A DNA stretch of 64,000 nucleotides from Methanospirillum stamsii (GTDB lineage: Archaea; Halobacteriota; Methanomicrobia; Methanomicrobiales; Methanospirillaceae): the NCBI RefSeq assembly GCF_003173335.1, contig NZ_QGMZ01000016.1, positions 1 through 64,000 of the forward strand. Reading direction: 5' to 3'. Numbering within the stretch: the first letter of the stretch is position 1; each line of letters starts with the position of its first letter. Under the pieces are notes generated by a model. The model saw nothing but the letters and a program-made list of their open reading frames with translations, made no database searches and was not told where the DNA came from. Both the position numbers and the translations under genes were made by a program. Shown here in pieces: positions 16,703-23,428 of this stretch.

Positions 16703-18691
16703 ATGAAAGATATTCGCATATTACTAGCAGGTAACCCAAATGTGGGTAAAACGACCCTGTTCAACAGCCTGTGCGGTGTCCACCAACACACCGGAAACTA
16801 TCCGGGAGTCACTGTTGAAATCAAGGAAGGAAAACGTCAGATAAATGATCATTCCCTTTTTGTATCCGACCTTCCTGGAACGTACAGCCTTTCAGCATTC
16901 ACCCCGGATGAACAGGTGGCCCGTGATGCACTCCTGACATCCAATCCGGATGCGGTTGTGCAGATTGTTGATGCAACAAACATTGAGAGAAACCTCTTTC
17001 TCACAACTCAGTTGATGGAGATAGGCCTTCCAATGGTAATCGCTCTGAATATGAGCGACCTTGCAGACGAGCAGAAGATTACCATTGACGCTGAATGTCT
17101 GGAAAAGAACCTGAAAATCCCGGTGGTCAGGATAGTTGCACGAAATGGAGAAGGGATAGAAAAATTAGTTGATACAATCATCCGGGTTACAGAGAAAAAG
17201 ACACCTGTAGATTACAAAAAAATTGAGTACCCTCATTCTGTTACAACGCACATCGCAGAAATCGGCAATTATCTGAGTTCGCATGTATCTCTCCTTGGTA
17301 AGTTATCACCCCATTATGCCGCAATACGCCTGATGGAAGGAGATGAACACCTGGAAAAAATGCTCCATGATCAGGGACTCGTTATTCCATTCATCGACAA
17401 ATGTGATCCTGCTGAACGTGACGGTATTGCAGAAGACATTCTTCTTGCCCGGTACCGGACTTCGGAAGAGGTAACAACCTGTGCAGTAAAATGCTCCATG
17501 GGAGCCGTAATGCCTGCCGATCTTATTGATCAGGTATTGACACATCGATTGTTCGGAATCCCAATTTTCCTTTCATGCATGTGGTTTGCCTTCCAGATTA
17601 CCTTCAGTGCATCCAATCCGTTCCTTGTGGGGATTGAGTATCTATTCGGAATTTTTACCGAAATGATGAATGGTGTCGAGATGGATCCATTTATCAGATC
17701 ATTCCTGGCTGACGGAGTAATCGGAGGTGTTGGTTCTGTCCTCGTATTTGTTCCAAGTATTTTTGTCATGTTTATCCTCCTTTCAATCCTGGAAGATACC
17801 GGATACCTTGCACGGGCTGCGTTTGTCATGGACCGGTTCATGCATTCGGTAGGATTGCATGGTAAATCATTCATTCCGTTCCTGATAGGATTTGGATGTA
17901 ATGTTCCGGCCATCATGGCAACCCGTACACTCCAAAGCAAAGCTGACCGGATAATCACCATCATCACCATTCCGTTCATGTCATGTGCAGCACGGCTCCC
18001 GGTATACGTCCTGTTTGCAGGAGTATTCTTTGGAGCTGCAGCAGGAAATGTAATATTCTTCCTGTATGTCCTGGGAATTGCTGTAGCCATCATATCAGCC
18101 ATGATATTCCGTCGCTTCGTATTCAGGGACGAACCGTCCCCCTTCATCATGGAACTGCCACCCTATCGGAAACCAAGCGGATTGGCAGCAGCAGTTCACA
18201 TGTGGTATAAAGGCAAGGAATATCTCAAGCGTGCAGGTATTGTCATCTTTGGAGGAGTTCTTGTAGTCTGGGCTCTTGCAACCTTTCCAGTCGGTGTGGA
18301 ATATGGATCGGTAGACAGTCTTGCAGGAATCCTTGGTCAGGTTTTCCAGCCATTGTTCGCACCACTTGGATTTAACTGGCAACTGGTCGTAGGTCTCATC
18401 TTCGGATTCGTTGCAAAAGAGGTTGTAGTCGGATCTCTTGGAACTCTCTACGGCGGAGAAGAGATGCTTGAATCATCCCTCGCTGCCGACCCGACATTAA
18501 GTCCGGTCATCGCCCTTGCATACATGGTATTCGTACTCCTCTACTTCCCCTGTGTAGCTGCATTTGGAGTTATCAGGCAGGAATTGGGCAATTGGAAATG
18601 GACATGCATAGCAGTAGGCTGGGGAATTCTTGTTGCATACATCGTTGCATTCATCACCCTGCATGTAGGATCACTCTTCATTGGAGCATAA
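16703..18691 (+). CDS. feoB: FeoB ferrous-iron transporter
   Basis: This 662-residue protein has an N-terminal G-protein domain: G1 LLAGNPNVGKTTLFNSL, G3 DLPGTYSL and G4 ALNMSD. A helical GDI region follows, then the membrane domain with duplicated Gate motifs (LARAAFVMDRFMHSVGLHG with FIPFLIGFGCNVPAIMATRT, and later FVAKEVVVGSLGTLYGG). It imports Fe2+ across the cytoplasmic membrane, driven or gated by GTP. Length is within the family range. ATG 16703 was chosen because the longer frame would overlap feoA. The next gene begins three bases after its stop. Confidence 0.95.
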   Translation: MKDIRILLAGNPNVGKTTLFNSLCGVHQHTGNYPGVTVEIKEGKRQINDHSLFVSDLPGTYSLSAFTPDEQVARDALLTSNPDAVVQIVDATNIERNLFLTTQLMEIGLPMVIALNMSDLADEQKITIDAECLEKNLKIPVVRIVARNGEGIEKLVDTIIRVTEKKTPVDYKKIEYPHSVTTHIAEIGNYLSSHVSLLGKLSPHYAAIRLMEGDEHLEKMLHDQGLVIPFIDKCDPAERDGIAEDILLARYRTSEEVTTCAVKCSMGAVMPADLIDQVLTHRLFGIPIFLSCMWFAFQITFSASNPFLVGIEYLFGIFTEMMNGVEMDPFIRSFLADGVIGGVGSVLVFVPSIFVMFILLSILEDTGYLARAAFVMDRFMHSVGLHGKSFIPFLIGFGCNVPAIMATRTLQSKADRIITIITIPFMSCAARLPVYVLFAGVFFGAAAGNVIFFLYVLGIAVAIISAMIFRRFVFRDEPSPFIMELPPYRKPSGLAAAVHMWYKGKEYLKRAGIVIFGGVLVVWALATFPVGVEYGSVDSLAGILGQVFQPLFAPLGFNWQLVVGLIFGFVAKEVVVGSLGTLYGGEEMLESSLAADPTLSPVIALAYMVFVLLYFPCVAAFGVIRQELGNWKWTCIAVGWGILVAYIVAFITLHVGSLFIGA

Positions 18692-18694
18692 ACA

Positions 18695-19144
18695 ATGTCA
18701 AACACAACATACCCTCATAAATACCTCTATGGGTGGACAGGAATTGTAGCTCTTTCCACCTTCATCGCCGGCCTCTTATCAATACTTGAAGGAGCAGGAA
18801 TTGCATTCGGGCTCTCCATCTTACCGGATATTCCGGGAGGATGTATCCTGGTACTGCTATCACTCATATTTGGAACTGCGGTTCTGAAAGGCAGATCTGA
18901 CCGTCCGGGATGGATCAGTTTTTCATATGTTGCAAGTCTCCTCCTTCTGGCATTTGCAGGATGTTCCATTCTGGTTGAAGGGGGAAACCTTCTCACCGCA
19001 ATAATGGAAGGAGAAGAAGAAGTAAACCTCATCTCGATTCTTAGCCCGGCATTTATTTGGGCAGGAATCATTGCAATCCCCTTGTACATTGGAGTATCAA
19101 AACTCATGTACAAGTGTTCATACAGGAGTGATTGCTGTGAGTGA
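18695..19144 (+). CDS. four-helix membrane protein of the feo operon
   Basis: This 149-residue protein has four predicted membrane helices (near 15-36, 42-60, 75-95 and 115-137) and a short cytosolic tail ending KCSYRSDCCE. The three terminal cysteines are notable in an iron operon. GGAGC precedes ATG 18695, and the gene follows feoB directly. Its last codons overlap the GTG of the next gene. It matches no family I can name; it may assist FeoB or take part in signalling to the regulators downstream. Confidence 0.65.
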   Translation: MSNTTYPHKYLYGWTGIVALSTFIAGLLSILEGAGIAFGLSILPDIPGGCILVLLSLIFGTAVLKGRSDRPGWISFSYVASLLLLAFAGCSILVEGGNLLTAIMEGEEEVNLISILSPAFIWAGIIAIPLYIGVSKLMYKCSYRSDCCE

Positions 19145-19499
19145 AGGTCTTGAAATCCTTCACCTTATCCATTCAAGGAAAGGATGCCTGCTCTCCGAAC
19201 TGGCTCTTGAACTTGGAATTCCTACAAGTTCGGTCTCATCCTGGGTATCAATGCTATGCAGCACTGGATATCTTAAAAAAGATTTGGGAGAATCAGTAGA
19301 TTTTTCCTGCAAAAAAAACGGGATGAAATGCTCATGCTGCAATTGTTCCTGCGAAAACCAGATTAAAACTAACGAAAGCAGAGTGGAACTCACAAAACGC
19401 GGACTCGCACTCATCAGGAGGAAATGGGATGAAAAAACCGGATCAGAAGTTATCTCAGGCAATGGAAGATTACCTGGAAACAATCTATGTTCTCAGTAA
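19137..19499 (+). CDS. small winged-helix protein with a Cys cluster, FeoC-like
   Basis: This 120-residue protein starts with GTG 19137 (AGGAG at 19124-19128). Residues 3-48 form a winged-helix DNA-binding domain (HLIHSRKGCLLSELALELG, then IPTSSVSSWVSML). Next is a dense cysteine cluster, C58 and then C65-x-C67-C68-x-C70-x-C72, suited to an Fe-S cluster or metal ion. FeoC proteins pair a winged helix with a Cys-rich loop, so this may be an archaeal counterpart; sequence identity cannot be judged by eye. The 3' end overlaps the next gene by 71 bases in another frame. It is probably an iron- or redox-responsive helper of FeoB or of the DtxR-kinase. Confidence 0.6.
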   Translation: MSEGLEILHLIHSRKGCLLSELALELGIPTSSVSSWVSMLCSTGYLKKDLGESVDFSCKKNGMKCSCCNCSCENQIKTNESRVELTKRGLALIRRKWDEKTGSEVISGNGRLPGNNLCSQ

Positions 19500-20658
19500 A
19501 AACAAAGGGTACGCCAGAACTGGTGAAATTGCCCGCTCTCTTAATGTATCGCCCTCTTCCGTTGTTGAAATGGTAGGAAAAATATCCAGACTTGGATATG
19601 CTGAATGGAGACGGTATGAAGGTGTTTTTCTATCTCCTGAAGGCAGGATGAGAGGAGAAGTAATCCACATCCGTCATCAAACACTGCGACAATTTTTTGA
19701 ATTCATCGGAGTTGCCCCGGATGTTGCAAACAAAGAAGCATGTATCATCGAACATGAACTCTCTCCGATAACCACCTCGGCAATTGGAAATCTGGTCAGT
19801 TTTTTAAACACCCCGGCAGGTTCACAAACGATTTCTGCACTTGAACTCTTTTTAAAGATTCAGGATTCCGGGCTTCCCTGGGAACATTCCAGCACTATCC
19901 AGGAGCCTGCATTTAATGAAATGGTTATTAAATCAGCCATTAAATCACAGGCAAATCATGATATCCTATCGGTTATCACCCGTCATGACCTCCTCAATAC
20001 CATAACTGCACTTCACCGATATCTTGACCTACTAAAATCCATGTCTACCGGAGAAGAGATGAACCTGGTTGTTTCAAGGATAGAATCAACGATTCAGGCA
20101 ATTAACAGACAAATTTCAACCAGTTCAGACCAACTTATTCCAGGACTTTCAGGACAGAAATGGATGAATCTTGGAGGTATGGTGTCAAATGCAACAGCCA
20201 TGTTAGACACAGGATCTATTGTTATTGAATATAATCTGGGCTCTATTGAATTATTCGGAGATTCTTTGCTTGAAAAAGTAGTATTTAATCTTCTGGATAA
20301 TGCAATCAGACATGGTAGAAATGTATCACGAGTTGTCTGTGGATTTTCACATGTTGAACAGGGATTGATTGTATATATTCAGGATGACGGAAGCGGAATA
20401 CCAGAAGATGAAAAACAGGCATTATTCAGACCGTCACAGAATAATACAAGGTCCGGACTGTATCTTGCATACCAGATCCTGAGTGCAAGTGGAATGCAAA
20501 TCAGGGAATGTGGACAAATCGGAGTTGGAGCCAGGTTTGAAATTACGGTACCGAACGGACTTTACCGGATGAAGGAAAAAGAAGAAACCGGATTGAAACC
20601 TATTTATTCAGATAATTCCGTATCTGTAAATAAAACCTGCTTTTCTCAGGCTCAATAA
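19429..20658 (+). CDS. DtxR/MntR-type metal-dependent regulator fused to a histidine kinase
   Basis: This 409-residue fusion starts with an MntR/DtxR winged helix (residues 9-73: MEDYLETIYVL, YARTGEIARSLNVSPSSVVE). The metal-binding dimer domain follows (74-145: IRHQTLRQFFEFIGV, EACIIEHELS). Likely ligands by alignment are D14, E17, H83, C105, E108 and H109, a mix of MntR-type (D, E) and DtxR-type (C) positions. Residues 176-375 are a histidine kinase: H-box ITRHDLLN with H186, N-box NLLDNAIRHG, G1 DDGSGIP and G2 SGLYLAY. There is no membrane helix or PAS domain. AGGAGG precedes ATG 19429, inside the upstream gene. As last gene of the feo operon it probably represses feo when iron is bound, and could transmit the metal state to a receiver protein. 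I know of no described example. Confidence 0.82.
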   Translation: MKKPDQKLSQAMEDYLETIYVLSKNKGYARTGEIARSLNVSPSSVVEMVGKISRLGYAEWRRYEGVFLSPEGRMRGEVIHIRHQTLRQFFEFIGVAPDVANKEACIIEHELSPITTSAIGNLVSFLNTPAGSQTISALELFLKIQDSGLPWEHSSTIQEPAFNEMVIKSAIKSQANHDILSVITRHDLLNTITALHRYLDLLKSMSTGEEMNLVVSRIESTIQAINRQISTSSDQLIPGLSGQKWMNLGGMVSNATAMLDTGSIVIEYNLGSIELFGDSLLEKVVFNLLDNAIRHGRNVSRVVCGFSHVEQGLIVYIQDDGSGIPEDEKQALFRPSQNNTRSGLYLAYQILSASGMQIRECGQIGVGARFEITVPNGLYRMKEKEETGLKPIYSDNSVSVNKTCFSQAQ

Positions 20659-20858
20659 CTAAGAGCCAGATACTATATCTTTTTTTGTTTTAGTGTGTAT
20701 CATTTTGTTTCCAGTTATGGTAGTGACGCTAATATTTTTAAAACAGCGATAATTCCGGATAAACAGAACAGAACCCGGGAGAGATCGAATAATCACTGAA
20801 TTTCACCATAACAGATACTGATTATCGAACGAAGGAAAGGCAATCTGCTCTGGTTTAT

Positions 20859-20960
20859 TCAGGTGTGGCGATTATACGATCCTGATTGTCCTGTTTTCCA
20901 ATGACTGCAAACAATAACAAATGTTACCAGGAAAAGCCAGACAATAATGACAACCTGCAT
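20859..20960 (-). CDS. 33-residue single-helix membrane peptide
   Basis: The ORF reads MQVVIIVWLFLVTFVIVCSH followed by a polar tail (WKTGQSGSYNRHT). It is a classic tiny membrane protein with one helix (residues 2-18). It starts six bases after the stop of the 47-residue ORF upstream on the same strand. Such small peptides often stabilise transporters or kinases. No family was recognised and the ribosome binding site is weak, so coding status is uncertain. Confidence 0.4.
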   Translation of the reverse strand: MQVVIIVWLFLVTFVIVCSHWKTGQSGSYNRHT

Positions 20961-20966
20961 GACTGA

Positions 20967-21110
20967 TTATGATTGATTATCTGCCTTCTCTATCTTCTGA
21001 TTACCTGTCAACCGGGTAGTGTTTTCTATTGGAGCATCCATGTATTTCCATAAGAATTCAGGGACAAGTTCCAAAGCCATCACTCCTCTGATTGACGCAT
21101 GACAACCCAT
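20967..21110 (-). CDS. 47-residue small protein with very strong ribosome binding site
   Basis: ATG 21110 is preceded by AAAAAGGAGGTAAA, close to an ideal Shine-Dalgarno sequence. The product starts MGCHASIRGVMALELVPEFL and continues WKYMDAPIENTTRLTG, with no membrane helix and one Cys-His pair near the start. Strong initiation and tight spacing to the next small ORF argue that it is real. It is probably cotranscribed with the His-rich coiled-coil gene at 21208-21390. Its function is unknown; it lies in the metal region. Confidence 0.5.
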   Translation of the reverse strand: MGCHASIRGVMALELVPEFLWKYMDAPIENTTRLTGNQKIEKADNQS

Positions 21111-21207
21111 TTTACCTCCTTTTTAACCGTGTTTCACCATGTATGCCGGAACCCTTGGATCGGATTACTATTAGGCCCCGGACATACAAGATGACTGTAC
21201 ATCTCGA

Positions 21208-21390
21208 TTAGAGCGGATCGGGATTTATTACAGACCCTTCAGTTTCACCCATGAGATGATGCATGTGCTCATCAAGGTTTTTTATATGACTGATAAGTGC
21301 CTCTAAATCACGCTGAACATGCTCAATGTCACCATGAACATGATTGAGTTCTTCTTTTAAATGTGTTATTAGATCGGATTTTTCACTCAT
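21208..21390 (-). CDS. His-rich coiled-coil small protein
   Basis: This 60-residue protein is nearly all one amphipathic helix (HLKEELNHVHGDIEHVQRDL, then EALISHIKNLDEHMHHLM) with heptad spacing and eight histidines, several at i/i+3 or i/i+4, a spacing able to bind metal. ATG 21390 was chosen for GGAG five bases upstream. A TATA-like AAATATAAA lies on the minus strand about 45 bases before it. It heads a possible three-gene run of small proteins. It may be a metal-buffering or adaptor protein, which is inference from composition and position. Confidence 0.6.
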   Translation of the reverse strand: MSEKSDLITHLKEELNHVHGDIEHVQRDLEALISHIKNLDEHMHHLMGETEGSVINPDPL

Positions 21391-21519
21391 TAACGCTCCA
21401 AACGCGGGATTGTACCTCCCGCATACCAATTTTTATATTTTGGTAGTGATGAGAGGTGACCTAAAATTTTTTTGATATAGGGAAAAAAGTTCAACTCCGG
21501 ATAAACTCACTCTGATTTC

Positions 21520-22809
21520 CTATGAAAATGGAATAGGTTCATGAAGTTCAGCAAAGATCCGGGAAACTTTTCCATCCAGACCAGGACATGAAGTGGCATA
21601 CAAAAAAATTTTCTGATTCTTACCCTTACATTTCAGAATTAACGGATATCCGCTTACATGGTTCTCACCATAGAGCAGTTCATTGCAGATAGTCCTGATT
21701 TCATCAGGATCCAAAAACCATCTGCTAATATCGGTTCCGATGAGAAACGTTCGCGAAAATCCAATCATATTTTCTGTGGCAGCATTCACATCCCAAATAG
21801 TAAGATCATGAGAAATTGTAACCAGGGGATCGATATGAGTTTCAATGAGAGTCCGGTGATAGTGATTCACCTGAGATAAATCAGCCTGAATTTGTTTTTC
21901 CCTGGATACATCACGAAAAGATTCGATTGCCCCGATGATGCATCCCTCAGGATCATACAGATGAGTGGACTTTACCCTGAAGGTAACCGGCAGAGGAAGA
22001 CATGAATCCGGATTGTTTACCTCTGCAATGATCATACCCTCCCTCTCTTCAAGAATCGTCCATGAGTCAGGAGGTGTCACTCCGGAATGAATAAGGGTAT
22101 CTGCAACTGCTATTTTTGATGAGGCATAAAACGGAATTTTTTCAGAATAATCTGATTTTCCGATAATATTTCCGGAATTTACCCCGGTCAGTTCTTCCAT
22201 GCCATGATTCCATGCAAGGACACACCCTCTGGTATCTATGGCATAAGCCGGGTCAGGAAGATGATGAAAGATAGAATAAATAAGCCGTTCTGATTCACGA
22301 ATTTTTTCTTCATACCTGTTCTTTATGACAGCCTGATGAATGACATGAGATAGTTCTGTAAATTGTGCTTTGGGACTACCGCCTTTTCGGATATAATACG
22401 ATGCACCACGGTTTAATGCCTCAATTACAACTTCTTCCCGTCCTCTTCCAGTAAAGAGAATAAAAGGGATATTATACCCGTTACTCCGCAGACAGGAGAG
22501 AAATTCAATACCATTCACATCAGGCATATCAAAATCTGATACAATGGCATCAAAAGACTCTGATAACAGGAGAGAAAGACCTTCAAGTGCAGATGAGCAG
22601 CATATTGCTTCAATGTTTCCGGATTTCTCAAGAAATAACCGGGCAATCTCAAGTAGTGCAGGTTCATCATCAACTATCAGAATACGATGTTTTCTCTTTT
22701 TTATTGTCTCCGAACTATCAGGGGCAGATATTAAGGAGGAGGGAAAAGAGAGAGTTGACTCAGATATAATATGCTGTGACATCCGATCTAAATGAATCGT
22801 TGAAAGCAT
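21520..22809 (-). CDS. response-regulator receiver with two PAS domains, no output domain
   Basis: This is a 429-residue cytoplasmic protein. Residues 41-160 are a receiver domain (ILIVDDEPALLEIARLFLEK, phospho-acceptor Asp in SDFDMPDVNG, FTGRGREEVVIEAL, Lys in YYIRKGG). Two PAS domains follow (about 172-300 and 312-429). There is no kinase, DNA-binding or enzyme domain after the second PAS. It resembles the N-terminal part of the kinase at 25533. It could act as a phosphate sink or signal by protein contacts, and is the nearest receiver to the DtxR-kinase fusion. The start is uncertain within the first 35 disordered residues. Confidence 0.8.
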   Translation of the reverse strand: MLSTIHLDRMSQHIISESTLSFPSSLISAPDSSETIKKRKHRILIVDDEPALLEIARLFLEKSGNIEAICCSSALEGLSLLLSESFDAIVSDFDMPDVNGIEFLSCLRSNGYNIPFILFTGRGREEVVIEALNRGASYYIRKGGSPKAQFTELSHVIHQAVIKNRYEEKIRESERLIYSIFHHLPDPAYAIDTRGCVLAWNHGMEELTGVNSGNIIGKSDYSEKIPFYASSKIAVADTLIHSGVTPPDSWTILEEREGMIIAEVNNPDSCLPLPVTFRVKSTHLYDPEGCIIGAIESFRDVSREKQIQADLSQVNHYHRTLIETHIDPLVTISHDLTIWDVNAATENMIGFSRTFLIGTDISRWFLDPDEIRTICNELLYGENHVSGYPLILKCKGKNQKIFLYATSCPGLDGKVSRIFAELHEPIPFS

Positions 22810-22930
22810 GGAGTAATCTCTTTATTATTTGGTAAATTTAGAAAATGCCCAAATTTTTTTCGGACTATCGGAAATAAAAAACCATGATAGATCTGAGAAT
22901 AGGGAAATAAGAATGTCAATAATTCAAATA

Positions 22931-22945
22931 GTTTGATGATCTAAC
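22931..22945. promoter_or_regulatory. candidate operator before the MarR gene
   Basis: GTTTGATGATCTAAC is a 15-base inverted repeat with one mismatched pair. It is followed by an AT-rich TATA-like stretch (AAATATAGATAA) and the start of the MarR-type gene at 22979. Position suggests autoregulation by that protein. Confidence 0.35.
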
Positions 22946-22978
22946 AATATGAAATATAGATAATAGGAGAAAGCAACA

Positions 22979-23407
22979 ATGGAAGATCATAGTACCTTAA
23001 AAGAAGAACTTAATGAAAATCTCGTTGAATTTTTTGATCGTTTCACTTCCTGGGAATCATCAGTCATAGAATCCTCAAACCTGAAAATATCTGATGCACA
23101 TGCCATTGAGATTCTCGGGCATTACGGCAGGATGAATATGAAAGATCTTGCAGGAAGACTCGGAATCACCACTGGCACAACAACAATTACCGTTGACCGG
23201 CTTGAAAAAGGGGGATTTGCCCAGAGAGTCAGAGCAGAACATGACAGACGATCCTATATTATTGAACTTACTGAAGAAGGAACCCAGGCTTATGAGGAAC
23301 ACCACCGGCACCACCTGAACCTGGCTGCTGAAATTGCAGAGTTACTTGGAGATGAGGAAACCCGGACCCTGATTGTTTTACTAAAAAAGATAAACGAAAG
23401 GATCTGA
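22979..23407 (+). CDS. MarR-family transcriptional regulator
   Basis: This 142-residue protein has the MarR winged helix: HAIEILGHYGRMNMKDLAGR, LGITTGTTTITVDRLEKGGF and the wing RVRAEHDRRSYIIELTEEG. Dimerisation helices lie at both ends. It ends 21 bases before the metal-exporting P-type ATPase and is almost certainly in one operon with it, so it probably controls metal efflux. Unlike ArsR or CadC regulators it has no Cys cluster; metal may be bound through the several His residues near the C-terminal helix (EEHHRHHLN). GGAGAAAG precedes the start. Confidence 0.88.
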   Translation: MEDHSTLKEELNENLVEFFDRFTSWESSVIESSNLKISDAHAIEILGHYGRMNMKDLAGRLGITTGTTTITVDRLEKGGFAQRVRAEHDRRSYIIELTEEGTQAYEEHHRHHLNLAAEIAELLGDEETRTLIVLLKKINERI

Positions 23408-23428
23408 ATCCGGAGCAGTGGGTAGATA

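Noticed and set aside
17530-18150. 206-codon minus-strand ORF inside feoB
   Set aside because: FeoB is unambiguous on the plus strand and this frame shows no domain or ribosome binding site.
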